Assembly (NCBI RefSeq): GCF_002994635.1 | Contig: NZ_PVNL01000135.1 | Coordinates: 496,001-560,000 of the forward strand | Length of the DNA: 64,000 bases | Direction: 5' to 3' | Origin: Enhygromyxa salina | GTDB lineage: Bacteria; Myxococcota_A; Polyangia; Nannocystales; Nannocystaceae | Part shown: piece by piece, positions 17,443-26,211 of the stretch | Position numbering within the stretch: position 1 is the first letter of the stretch | Layout of the letters: every line of letters starts with the position of its first letter | Program-made: the position numbers and the translations under genes | Notes under the pieces: model-generated | What the model was told of the DNA's origin: nothing | The model's database searches: none | The model's input: only the letters and a program-made list of their open reading frames with translations

Positions 17443-19515
17443 ATGCAGCTGAATCGAAGAGCTAGAACTAGAACTAGAACCGGACGAGCCGCGTCAGTGT
17501 CAATACTGGCAGCCATTGTGCTCTCCCTTTGTACAGTGCCCGCTCCGGCCCACGCCTACTGCGTGGCCCCTGCTGGCATGGTGACGTTTTGGTCGACGGA
17601 GTTCCCGGATCTTCGCTTACCGGTCTGGCTCAATATCTCGACCAACTATTCAGTCGCCCACACGGGGCAGACACCGCAAGACGTGGCCAGGCTCATCATC
17701 GAGGTCATCGCGCGTCACAATGAGTCGGTCTCGGCGCCCAAGCTGTACTTTGCCGGCTTTACGAGCGCGCCCTATGACCCGCTCGCGCAGGACCCGAGCA
17801 TCCCGGAGATCGAGCTGCCAGCTGGGGTCAACATCTTGAGCATGACCTGCGCCGAGGCGGCCCAGCAGCCCATTTGCAACGGCGGCGCCAAGGCCTGCGC
17901 ACGCTTTGTCGCCCGCCCGAAGCTCGGTGAGGTGGCGAGCTGGGGCGATCCGATCGGCATGGTGGCCGTGGTGCCGCCCAACTGCGACGGCGCCAACAAC
18001 GACAGCTTGCTGATGACCGGGTATGTCGACGCGAGCCAGTTGCTGCTGCACGAGATCGGGCACACCCTGGGCCTGCATCACGCCAATCAGGCCGAGGCCG
18101 AGTGCGCCGACAAAGGGCTCGTGCACGGGGGCCTCGACGCTGGCGCCAGCGGGGTCATGCAGACCGCGGTGCCCTCCAATTTTGCCGCGTATAGATCATG
18201 GCGCAGAGACGATCTCTCGGGTTTCGAGCATATCTATGGATCCGCGGTCGAGCCGCTCGAGATCGCGTGGTGGCCCGACACCGACTATCCAGATTACCCG
18301 CTCGACGCCGCCGGGACCTCCGTGGTCGGGATGCCGGTCTCGCGCTCTGTGGTCGTCTCGAACCGCTCGCCTGTCGGCACCCAGGCGCTGGTGACCACCG
18401 GGCCCGATGGTAGAGTCCTGCACCGACTCATGAACGAGGCGGGTGCTCTGACGCCCGCACCAGGCGACGCCGTGGTCGACCCGGGCTCGAGCGGGCGGAC
18501 CTGGGCCATGCCCGCGGTCGCGCTCGGCGGTGACGGGATTGACGACCGCGTGTTCGTGGCCTGGATGGCAAACGAACAGCCGAACAGCTCGCTCATGACC
18601 TTGCGGACGGGCGTGCGCTCGACGGACAACCTCGACTGGACCTTCTCCAACCACCCCGGCGACTTTCGGGTCAATCGGCTGTCGGCCGCGTATGCCCCGG
18701 CTCCGGGGGTGTTTGTGGTGACGACCCTGGAGGCGGACACGACCCAGCTCGAGGTCGTGCTGTTCGACCTCGACGGCGCCGCGCTGGGGCCGGTGCTCAA
18801 CCTCGAGGGCGTGCACGCCTATGGCGTTGGTGCGCCGCTGTGCGCGGGTGATCGCTGCCTCGTGCCATTCTCGGAGTCGGCGTTTGGTGGCCCCGACTTC
18901 GGCGTCGCCGAGATCCAGATCGACGCGCGGACCAAGGCCCTGCTGTTGCTGTCGACCGAGGTCCTGGACACGGTCAACACCTACGGCGCCCTCAGCTTGC
19001 TCGACGGCGGCGAGACCTTGCTGGGTAGCACGGGTGAGCGGCGATTCTCGCTGGGCAGCTACCCTGGGCTGGCGGCAGACGGCACGGAGGCGTTCCCCAA
19101 TCCAAACGACGAATGGCCGCTCGGCGTGGGGCTGTGGGGCAGCGTGAACGATCCCCATCCGCGAATGTTTCAGCCCCGGGCGGTCGTGTGTGGCAACGGG
19201 ATCGTGCAGGGAGCGGAGACCTGTGACGACGGCAACGACGTCCCCGATGACGGCTGCGTCGCCTGTGGTCTCGAAGTAGTCGACGAAGAGGAGGAGGCCA
19301 ACGAGCCGGCCGAGGCCGGCACGGGAGGCGATGAGACGGCCGGCGGCGAGACCGGTGGCGCTGGCCTGGTCGAAGGCGACGGGTGCGAGTGTCGAGCGTC
19401 GCGGACCGGAACCTGGTGGCAAGGATGGCTCGCATTGTTGGGACTCCTCGCCCTGAGCGCGCTCGGGTCGTCCGGCGGCCGGGTCTCCGCGCGATCCAGA
19501 GGCCCTCGACCCTAA
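17443..19515 (+). CDS. Matrixin-like metalloprotease with DUF4215 unit and MYXO-CTERM tail
   Basis: 690 residues. Signal peptide ends at PAHA-YC. The zinc site HEIGHTLGLHH (HExxHxxGxxH, metzincin) lies near residue 204, and a Met-turn candidate (GVMQTAVP) about 35 residues later, so a secreted matrixin-type endopeptidase is well supported. The middle 350 residues are a propeller-like domain. Near the C-terminus is one DUF4215 unit (CGNGIVQGAETCDDGN), an acidic spacer, then CECRAS, a hydrophobic span (WLALLGLLALSALGSS) and a basic end: a MYXO-CTERM sorting tail. Predicted anchored or released at the cell surface. Confidence 0.9.
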   Translation: MQLNRRARTRTRTGRAASVSILAAIVLSLCTVPAPAHAYCVAPAGMVTFWSTEFPDLRLPVWLNISTNYSVAHTGQTPQDVARLIIEVIARHNESVSAPKLYFAGFTSAPYDPLAQDPSIPEIELPAGVNILSMTCAEAAQQPICNGGAKACARFVARPKLGEVASWGDPIGMVAVVPPNCDGANNDSLLMTGYVDASQLLLHEIGHTLGLHHANQAEAECADKGLVHGGLDAGASGVMQTAVPSNFAAYRSWRRDDLSGFEHIYGSAVEPLEIAWWPDTDYPDYPLDAAGTSVVGMPVSRSVVVSNRSPVGTQALVTTGPDGRVLHRLMNEAGALTPAPGDAVVDPGSSGRTWAMPAVALGGDGIDDRVFVAWMANEQPNSSLMTLRTGVRSTDNLDWTFSNHPGDFRVNRLSAAYAPAPGVFVVTTLEADTTQLEVVLFDLDGAALGPVLNLEGVHAYGVGAPLCAGDRCLVPFSESAFGGPDFGVAEIQIDARTKALLLLSTEVLDTVNTYGALSLLDGGETLLGSTGERRFSLGSYPGLAADGTEAFPNPNDEWPLGVGLWGSVNDPHPRMFQPRAVVCGNGIVQGAETCDDGNDVPDDGCVACGLEVVDEEEEANEPAEAGTGGDETAGGETGGAGLVEGDGCECRASRTGTWWQGWLALLGLLALSALGSSGGRVSARSRGPRP

Positions 19516-19769
19516 TCCTGCGGTTGGTCGAGCGCGGCCCGACCCATGAGCTCCCGACTAGCAACGACCCATTCCCCTGGGTCGACGAGCTTGGGGTCGA
19601 GGCGACTGACTATCGGTAGCGCGAGCAAAGTTAGATATGTGCAATTACAACTAGGTCAGTTCATGGGCATGATCGTAGTCATGGTTAGCTGAGCCACTCA
19701 ATCAACTCGCGCAAATTACGCAGCCCCAATTATCCCCCCGCGACGCCGGATTGCCGTAGCCTGGTCACC

Positions 19770-20501
19770 ATGTTTCGCTCCTCGCTTCCCTTGGTCATGC
19801 TGTTGTCGCTCGCGGGCTGTGTCGCACAAGCCGAGTACGACAGCGCGCTCAAAGACCTCGACGCGACCCGCAAGGCCCACACTGGGCTCGCCGAGCAGCT
19901 CGCGGCATGCCAGGCTCAGATGGCGACCAACTCGGTCAACTCTGACGCCCAGCTCGCCGACCAGCTCGCCGCGACCGAGGCCGAGCTCGCCGAGCTTCGC
20001 CGCCAGCGCGAGGCCGTAGAAAAGCGGCTCGAGGCGTTTCGGCAGCTCAATGAGAAGCTCGCCGAGCTGATCGCCGCTGGTGATCTCGAGGTCTACGTGC
20101 GCAACGGCCTGCCCGTGATCGCCCTGCCCTCGGAGGTCCTGTTTGCGGTCGGCAGCGCCGAGCTGTCGGAGAAGGGCGGCAGGTCGCTCGAGCGAGTCGG
20201 GGCCGCGCTCGCGAGCATGACGGATCAGCGTATTCAGGTCTCTGGCCACACCGACGATCAGCCAACCAAGAAGTCGAAGTGGACCGACAATTGGCAGCTC
20301 TCGACCGAGCGCGCCCTCACTGTCACCCGCTACTTGATCGACAAGGGCGTCACGCCGCAGCGGCTCAGCGCCGCCGGCCACGCCGAGTTCGACCCGGTCG
20401 CCAGGAACAGCAAGAACGGGCGCAAGAAGAACCGGCGGATCGAGCTCGTGCTGCTGCCCGACCTCAGCGAGCTCACCCCGATCATGGAGACCGACGACTG
20501 A
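19770..20501 (+). CDS. OmpA family lipoprotein
   Basis: 243 residues. Signal with lipobox SLAGC at residue 17, a coiled-coil region (residues about 25-100, heptads rich in Ala, Leu and Glu), then an OmpA/MotB peptidoglycan-binding domain with the markers LPSEVLFAVGSAELSEKG, VSGHTDDQP, WQLSTERALTVTRYLI and NRRIELVLLP. It would tether the outer membrane to peptidoglycan. The 254 bases upstream are AT-richer than average and likely carry its promoter. Confidence 0.92.
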   Translation: MFRSSLPLVMLLSLAGCVAQAEYDSALKDLDATRKAHTGLAEQLAACQAQMATNSVNSDAQLADQLAATEAELAELRRQREAVEKRLEAFRQLNEKLAELIAAGDLEVYVRNGLPVIALPSEVLFAVGSAELSEKGGRSLERVGAALASMTDQRIQVSGHTDDQPTKKSKWTDNWQLSTERALTVTRYLIDKGVTPQRLSAAGHAEFDPVARNSKNGRKKNRRIELVLLPDLSELTPIMETDD

Positions 20502-20507
20502 TCGGCT

Positions 20508-21365
20508 TCAGGTACACAGCCGCTCGGCGATGTGATCCATGAACGCGCGGATGCGGTTGGTGTTGCGCAGGTCCGGCAAGGTCAGCAGCCACAGGTCGCG
20601 GCTGTAATCCGACTGGACCGGGCCCACGCGCGTCAGGCCGGGATCGTCGTCGCCCTCGAAGCAGGCGAGGAAGTGCACGCCGATCCCCGCCGCGATCGCC
20701 TGCCGCAGCAACAGCGGCTGAAAGTCGATGCGCATGGCAACCCGGGCGTTGGGGGCGTTGTCGGCCAGCCACGCGTCGAGCCAGCGCATGTTCAGGCGCT
20801 CGTCCCAGTGGATCCACGGGTAGTCGGCGTAGGTCGCGTCGGGACCCATGCGCTCGTACAGCTCCGTGCTTGCGAACACCGCGAACTCGACCCGCCCGAC
20901 CTTGCGCCCGACCAGGTACTCCGGCGGCGTGTTGGTCATCCGCAGGACCACGTCGGCCTCGCGTCGGGTCAGCGACACCTCGTTGTCGCTGCACACCACC
21001 GTGAGCTCGACGCTCGGGTAGCGGGTCATGAAGGACGAGAACGCGCCGTGGTACCGGCGGAACAGCATGTCCATCGTCGCGACCCGAAGCTTGCCGCGCA
21101 GCTGGGCGTCGCGGCCCAGCACCCGCCCCTCGAGCGCCAAGACCTCGCCCTCGAGCCGCTCGGCGACCTCCGCGATGTCCTGCCCGGCGGCCGTAGGCAT
21201 GAAGCCCTCTGGCGTTCGATCGAACAGGCGTACCCCCAACGCCTCCTCGATCGCCCGCAGGCGCCGCCCAGCGGTCGTGTGGGTCACCCCCAGGCGCTCG
21301 GCCGCGCCGCTCAGGGTCTGGTCGCGGGAGATCGCCAGTACATACCGCAAGTCGTCCCAGTTCAC
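20508..21365 (-). CDS. LysR-type transcriptional regulator
   Basis: 285 residues. N-terminal winged helix-turn-helix (MNWDDLRYVLAISRDQTLSG, then AAERLGVTHTTAGRRLRAIE), followed by a periplasmic-binding-protein-like effector domain (LRVATMDMLFRRYHGAFSSF). It diverges from the oxidoreductase gene beginning near 21452, the classic LysR/target arrangement, so it likely controls that gene and itself through the 86-base gap. The effector is unknown. Confidence 0.92.
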   Translation of the reverse strand: MNWDDLRYVLAISRDQTLSGAAERLGVTHTTAGRRLRAIEEALGVRLFDRTPEGFMPTAAGQDIAEVAERLEGEVLALEGRVLGRDAQLRGKLRVATMDMLFRRYHGAFSSFMTRYPSVELTVVCSDNEVSLTRREADVVLRMTNTPPEYLVGRKVGRVEFAVFASTELYERMGPDATYADYPWIHWDERLNMRWLDAWLADNAPNARVAMRIDFQPLLLRQAIAAGIGVHFLACFEGDDDPGLTRVGPVQSDYSRDLWLLTLPDLRNTNRIRAFMDHIAERLCT

Positions 21366-21451
21366 CTGTGCATCTTTGCACAGCGCGTGGGCGGAATCGA
21401 CTGTGGCCCGGCCGCGAGCGCCCGCTCATGTTGAGCGGGATGCACACAGCG

Positions 21452-22405
21452 ATGACCATGAAGGCGATCGTCCAGCTCGGCTATGGCAGGCCCGACGTCC
21501 TCGAGCTGCGAGAGATCGACGCACCGCTCATCGGTGACGACGAGGTCTCGATTCGCGTTCGGGCGTCCTCGATCAACCACGCCGACTGGCTGATCTTGAT
21601 GGGTGAGCCGCTCCCCTTGCGCCTGGTCTATGGTCTGCTTCGGCCCCGCAACCCGGTGATTGGCATGGACATGGCCGGCGAGGTCGTGGCTGTTGGCGCC
21701 GCCGTCACACAGTTCAAGCCAGGCGACGAAGTCTACGGTGAGATCGCCGGAGCGTACGCCGAGCGCGTGAGCGTTCGCCAGGATCAGATCGCGCTCAAGC
21801 CCGCCAACCTCGGCTTCGAGCAGGCGGCCTGCATGCCGGTCGCTGCAATGACAGCGCTGCAGGGGCTCCGTGACAAGGCCAAGGTTCAGCCTGGGCACAA
21901 GGTCTTGATCAATGGTGCATCCGGGGGGGTCGGTACCTTCGCCGTACAGATCGCCAAGGCCTTGGGCGCCGAGGTCACCGGGGTATGCAGCACCAGGAAC
22001 CTCGACTTGGTCCGGTCGCTCGGCGCCGACCATGTGTTGGACTATACGAAGGGTGACTTTACAGCTACCGCGGAGCGCTATGATGTGATCTTCGATCTGG
22101 TTGGGAGCGCGTCGATCTCGGCCTGTAGGCGTGTGTTGAGCCCGTCTGGTGTGTACGTGTCCTCGGTTGGCCGAACCGGGTGGTTGCTCAGGGCGCTGTT
22201 GCTCTCGCTCGCGCCTGGTCGCAACGTGGTGGTGTTGGCGGCGCAGCCGACCCAAGCCGATCTGCAGGTGCTCGCGCAGATGGTCGAGGCTGGCGCGATC
22301 ACGCCGGTCATCGACCAGCGCTACACGCTGAGCGAGGTGCCGCAGGCGCTGCGTCGCCAGGGCGAGGGACACGCCCGGGGGAAGTCTGCGATCGCGATCG
22401 CATGA
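21452..22405 (+). CDS. Zinc-independent MDR-type NAD(P)-dependent alcohol dehydrogenase/quinone oxidoreductase
   Basis: About 317 residues; in-frame ATGs at 21428, 21440, 21452 and 21458 all precede MKAIVQLGYG. GroES-like N-terminal domain (VIGMDMAGEVVAVG), then a Rossmann domain with LINGASGGVGTFAVQIAKAL and ADHVLDYTKGDF. No structural-zinc Cys cluster, so the quinone-oxidoreductase branch is likely. It reduces quinones or activated double bonds with NADPH in related enzymes. Probably regulated by the divergent LysR protein. Confidence 0.9.
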   Translation: MTMKAIVQLGYGRPDVLELREIDAPLIGDDEVSIRVRASSINHADWLILMGEPLPLRLVYGLLRPRNPVIGMDMAGEVVAVGAAVTQFKPGDEVYGEIAGAYAERVSVRQDQIALKPANLGFEQAACMPVAAMTALQGLRDKAKVQPGHKVLINGASGGVGTFAVQIAKALGAEVTGVCSTRNLDLVRSLGADHVLDYTKGDFTATAERYDVIFDLVGSASISACRRVLSPSGVYVSSVGRTGWLLRALLLSLAPGRNVVVLAAQPTQADLQVLAQMVEAGAITPVIDQRYTLSEVPQALRRQGEGHARGKSAIAIA

Positions 22406-22413
22406 TTACCCAA

Positions 22414-23043
22414 CTACTCGCACTGGACCATGTCCGTGCGAAACACGAGATCACGCTGCGGATCGCCGTTGTGCATGCCGCCCGGGTACGCGTCGCCCGG
22501 TCCGTAGCTGATATGGCCGATGGTCTGCTCGGGGACGGTGAGGCGGAACGTGTAGACCTCACCTGCGGCCAGCGGGACCGGCTCGGCGAACTCGAACGCC
22601 TGCAGCTTCAAGAGCCCAGGCTCCAGCGTGACCTCGGTCGTGGCGAGACGCATGCCGCCGACGCCCTCGCCCGCGTAGATCTCGAGCGTGGCCGGCGACG
22701 GCTGGGGATCGAGCGGCGAGCCAAGCTCGATCGTGAGCCGCGCGAGCCCACCGCCGATGCCGACCGTGAACGACTGCCACTCGTCGAGCCCACCGCCACC
22801 CGCGTCAGACTCGAGCTGGGACTGATCGACGACCGGGTTGCCCTTGGCCGTGCACTCGCAGGTGCCGTCGTCCACGTCCGCGAGCGGGTTGTAGTTGCTG
22901 GCTGCGGGCACCGTACAGCCGAAGCAGGGATCTGCGTCGCAGACCTGACCGGCGCCGACCGGGGCGGGATCGTCGAAGCAACCAGTGCTGGGCGCGAGCG
23001 CAACGGCGAGGAACGCGAGGAACAGTGGGCGGGGGCGAGTCAC
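22414..23043 (-). CDS. Hypothetical lipoprotein
   Basis: 209 residues. Signal MTRPRPLFLAFLAVALAPST with the lipobox STGC. A Cys-rich segment (VCDADPCFGCTVPAASNYNP, then DDGTCEC) resembles the short calcium-binding-like inserts of surface proteins, and a C-terminal beta-sandwich follows (WQSFTVGIGGGLARLTIELG; VYTFRLTVPEQTIGH). This looks like a family of outer-surface jelly-roll lipoproteins. No function assigned. It is tail-to-tail with the oxidoreductase gene, 8 bases apart. Confidence 0.65.
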   Translation of the reverse strand: MTRPRPLFLAFLAVALAPSTGCFDDPAPVGAGQVCDADPCFGCTVPAASNYNPLADVDDGTCECTAKGNPVVDQSQLESDAGGGGLDEWQSFTVGIGGGLARLTIELGSPLDPQPSPATLEIYAGEGVGGMRLATTEVTLEPGLLKLQAFEFAEPVPLAAGEVYTFRLTVPEQTIGHISYGPGDAYPGGMHNGDPQRDLVFRTDMVQCE

Positions 23044-23167
23044 GAGCCGCGGAACCTAGCACACGAGCCACACACGACGGAGCCCCCACTTGCTCGCGGT
23101 GGCCGGAATCACAGGGCCGATGTCGTGGAGGCCGTGCAACGTGCCGCGCTCGCCCGAGAGGCCGCGC

Positions 23168-23722
23168 TTAGAGCTGGACCCGGTAGATCGGCCCGTCGGA
23201 CCCGGTCGAGCCCGAGCCGCTCTCGAGTCCGTTCACGTACATCACGTCCTCGGCGATGATGATGCCCTTGTAGTGGATGTTGACTTCGGAGCCGTCGGAC
23301 CCGGGGTTGGCGAGTAGGACCGGCGTGATCGCGCTATCGTTCACGCCGTACGAATAGATGCCGGCGACGCTGCGATAGTAGATCACGTCGCCGTTCATGC
23401 AGTCATCGATGCCCATGTTGCACCGTTTGATCGGTACGCGGATGCTGTCGTAGTTGCGTTGGGTGCTCGCGCTCGAGCGTCCGTCAGCAAGGAGGCGGCG
23501 CACAGTACCTGACGATCGGATCGCCGATGTACTCGCCGTTGGGTCCGCTCGTGCAGCTGTCGAGGCAAGCCTCGCCGCGGGTCCAGCTCTGGCGAAGAAA
23601 ATAGGGAGCGTCGACGCCCTGATCGTCGAGCGTGTGGACTTCGATCTGCGCGCACGACGAGGTCTGGCGGAGACATCCTACTCGTCCCCGTCCAGCGTGC
23701 GCGCAGCTGCCTGGAAGTCACG
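23168..23722 (-). pseudogene. Frameshifted gene for a propeller-like or surface protein
   Basis: One minus-strand frame reads CLRQTSSCAQIEVHTLDDQG ... RQSWTRGEACLDSC and GEYIGDPIVRYCA and then hits a stop. The neighbouring frame resumes with YDSIRVPIKRCNMGIDDCMN ... IYSYGVNDSAI and ends GPIYRVQL at 23168. Both halves look like real secreted protein, so a frameshift near 23490 splits them, and the 5' end is missing. Family not recognised. A sequencing error is possible. Confidence 0.5.
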
Positions 23723-23844
23723 CTGATCCGCGGTCCCGCCCCGGCTCGCGCGGGATCGCATGCTGCCATTCATCCTGCATCGCGTCCGGTAGTCCCGCTC
23801 GGACAGCGTCTGCGAGCCACGCCCGGCAGAGCGTTTGCCTACGC

Positions 23845-24417
23845 TCATGGTCGAGACTGTCGATGCTCAGGCGCAGCCAGCCGTCGCACACCAGCGACGA
23901 AGTTCTTGAAGCTTGGGGAGCGCGTGTTGTCGAGGTTGACGACTGGGCCGAGCTTGCGGCCGCCGCTGACCTTCCCGTAGCCGGGCACCAGCGCGGCGAG
24001 TTCCCGGCTTGGTGAACCCAACAGATCGGGGCTGCGGTACTTGCTCTTGTTCTGCAACTCCACGAGAGCGCGGAGATCGTAGGCACGCCCCACTGCGTCG
24101 AGATCAGCGACAAACCACGCCTCGAGTTCGCGGCAGGCGATCCGCACCAACGCATCGGGACGCCCCGCGTCATCGCAGATCTCGCGCAGCCGCGCCTTGA
24201 CCCTGTGGCAGTCGCCGCTGTCCTGATCCTGGACCACGATGAATCGAGTGTCGGGAGTGCGCCACGCCCTGAGCTTGATCCTCAGTGATTTCTCGAGATC
24301 GGACTTCCCCTCATGAGGGATGAGTTTGTATGTGACCTGCTCGGGGAGCACGCGGGGTAACAGACCTTCGAGGAAGACCTTCATCGACAATTCCTCGAGC
24401 ATGAAGACCAGCATCAT
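23845..24417 (-). CDS. DUF4276 family protein (probable TOPRIM-like effector)
   Basis: 190 residues from ATG 24417, which overlaps the ATPase stop as ATGA. Typical DUF4276 layout: MLVFMLEELSMKVFLEGLLP with conserved acidic residues after strand 1, VVQDQDSGDCHRVKARL with a D-x-D pair, RIACRELEAWFVADLDAV, KYRSPDLLGSPSRELA. Glu in the first strand plus D-x-D is the metal-site pattern of TOPRIM folds, which is why I infer a nuclease-like effector. It is coupled to the ABC-type ATPase upstream, as in OLD-like and similar two-gene conflict systems. Confidence 0.85.
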   Translation of the reverse strand: MMLVFMLEELSMKVFLEGLLPRVLPEQVTYKLIPHEGKSDLEKSLRIKLRAWRTPDTRFIVVQDQDSGDCHRVKARLREICDDAGRPDALVRIACRELEAWFVADLDAVGRAYDLRALVELQNKSKYRSPDLLGSPSRELAALVPGYGKVSGGRKLGPVVNLDNTRSPSFKNFVAGVRRLAAPEHRQSRP

Positions 24418-25583
24418 GGATGGGCGCCTCCAAACAGCCCTTGCTTCCATAACGCGCCCAGCTGGTCGCCGCCGTCGACGAACGCGCGCAACTGCTCGTC
24501 ATCGCAGGCCCTGCGCACTGTCGTGAAGCCACCGTGCTTTTCCAGCCAATAGACTTCGTGAATCTGGGCCGCGTTGAGCAGATCGGGCGAGTGGGTGCTC
24601 ACCATGACTTGCCCTCCCCGCCGGCCGTAGTCTCGAAACTCCTCCGCCAGTTCCGCGAGCAGAGTGGGATAAATTTGGTTCTCAGGCTCCTCGATGCACA
24701 ACAGAGGGTGCGGAGAAGGATCGTTGAGAAGCACGAGATAGGCGAACATCTTGATCGTGCCGTCGGAGACGTAGCGGGCGATGAACGGATCCTTGAATGA
24801 GCCATCTTGAAACCGCAGGACCAGTCGACCGTCAATTGTCTCGGTCGCTTCGACTTCCGAGACCCCGGGAACACATTTTTTCATGCGCTCCAGGATGCGG
24901 TCGAATTGGTCGCGGTGGTTTTCATACAAGAACTGGGTCACGAGTGGGAGATTGTCCCCCGCTGCCGAGAGATGTTCAGCGTAGCCACCTTCCTGACTGG
25001 GCCGCGCGGCCTGAATCTGGAAGTCGGACAGGTGCCAGCGTTCGATCAGCCGCCGCACGCTGCTCACGCCAGCAAAGCGCTGAAATTGGCCCAGCCCCTT
25101 GATTGCGAGGATCTCGGGCGAGTCCAGACGCTGCTCTTCTCGGCGTATTTCGGCATCCGTACCATACTCGACCTCGTTGGTCACAGCTGTACCTTCACCA
25201 AGCCGAAAGTCCAATAAGTGCCATGGCTGACCGTGCTGGCCGTGCTGATATGCGAGCACCTCGCGCTCGACGACTCCGCGACCGTTGCGGACCCCAACCT
25301 CCAGAGTGTAAGTGACGAGCGGCCCGTTATCGTCGCGGAAAGCGATCTCAAACCGGAGCGGTCCAGGCTCACCTCGGCTCACGACCTCGTTGAAGCCGCC
25401 CCGTCGGGTCATCGCGACGTGAACATTGTCTTGCAGCGCGTCGCGCAAGAAACCAAACACATCCAACAAGGTCGATTTTCCGGTGCCGTTGGCGCCGACA
25501 AAGAAAGCCAACGAAGGAATCTCATGGATGTCGACGCTGCGAAAGACGCGAAAATTGCGGACGCTCAGTCGTTCGATCCTCAT
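24414..25583 (-). CDS. SMC/RecF-type AAA ATPase (AAA_15/AAA_21), partner of DUF4276
   Basis: 389 residues from ATG 25583, with a strong ribosome-binding site GGAGGG five bases upstream that decides the start. N-terminal MRIERLSVRNFRVFRSVD; Walker A FVGANGTGKSTLLDV; signature region YVSDGTIKMFAYLVLL; Walker B LLCIEEPENQIYPTLL; switch His in VMVSTHSPDLLN. The central insert (residues about 90-250) is coiled and probably mediates dimerisation or substrate sensing. Together these mark an OLD/RecF-like ABC-type ATPase. Related pairs occur in defence or DNA-repair islands; defence is inferred here. Confidence 0.9.
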   Translation of the reverse strand: MRIERLSVRNFRVFRSVDIHEIPSLAFFVGANGTGKSTLLDVFGFLRDALQDNVHVAMTRRGGFNEVVSRGEPGPLRFEIAFRDDNGPLVTYTLEVGVRNGRGVVEREVLAYQHGQHGQPWHLLDFRLGEGTAVTNEVEYGTDAEIRREEQRLDSPEILAIKGLGQFQRFAGVSSVRRLIERWHLSDFQIQAARPSQEGGYAEHLSAAGDNLPLVTQFLYENHRDQFDRILERMKKCVPGVSEVEATETIDGRLVLRFQDGSFKDPFIARYVSDGTIKMFAYLVLLNDPSPHPLLCIEEPENQIYPTLLAELAEEFRDYGRRGGQVMVSTHSPDLLNAAQIHEVYWLEKHGGFTTVRRACDDEQLRAFVDGGDQLGALWKQGLFGGAHP

Positions 25584-26211
25584 GTTGCCCTCCTGCCGGA
25601 TCTTCGCTGATGTTTCGGTGTTTGCAAAGGTGGCCTCGAAGTGGCTCGAAGTCGAGGTGTGGTGCGGATAAACAGACATCCGACCCGGAGCCGTGAAAGC
25701 GTCGACAGCGCAGCTCACCTCCGTCGGCATGCTCATCGCTCCGGCGAGCGCCTGCGATGTCGTCAGCGCGGAAGTCTGCCCACACGCTAGCGTCGTCGGA
25801 GCGCTCGAGCGGGCACGTCGAACTCGTAGTCGCCGCCGCGTCCCACGAACCGCTCGGCGTGGAACGAGATCTCGTTCCACGCTCGCTCGACTCCGACCTC
25901 ACGACGGTGTTGAGCTCGAGCCGCATGCCCATCGCCCGAGCCCGCGCCACGATCTCGAGCAGGTCCCGCTCGGACATCGTTCGCTCGCCGCGCGCCCGGC
26001 ACGACGACATCGCGCTCCTCGCCGATCTGGACGACTCACTGCCGATGGCCGTATTCAGCACGAGGTTGAGCGTCCGCGTGGGCTCGGCGATGTGCTCGTG
26101 GACACGACCGACGACGCGGACATCCGCGAGATCGTGCGAGCGTATATCAGGCTTCCGGTGGCTCTCCGCGCAGACTACCGACACCCCAGGCAATCTGCGA
26201 TAGTACGCGCG
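25584..26211. other. 628 bases with only decayed coding sequence
   Basis: No intact gene. On the minus strand, patches of plausible protein appear in shifting frames: SERDLLEIVARARAMGMRLE ... LNTVV, then, one frame over, RAWNEISFHAERFVGRGG. Farther upstream on the same strand is HIAEPTRTLNLVLNTAIG. I take this as one eroded gene (about 25800-26190) of unknown family. The promoters of the divergent ATPase and dehydrogenase genes must lie here. Confidence 0.4.

Noticed and set aside
18196-19422. 408-codon minus-strand frame within the matrixin gene
   Set aside because: Low-complexity Arg/His/Gly sequence with no motifs; the plus strand encodes the protease and its Cys repeat.
22180-23259. 359-codon plus-strand frame over the oxidoreductase end and the lipoprotein
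   Set aside because: It runs across two well-supported genes on different strands and has only arginine-rich sequence.
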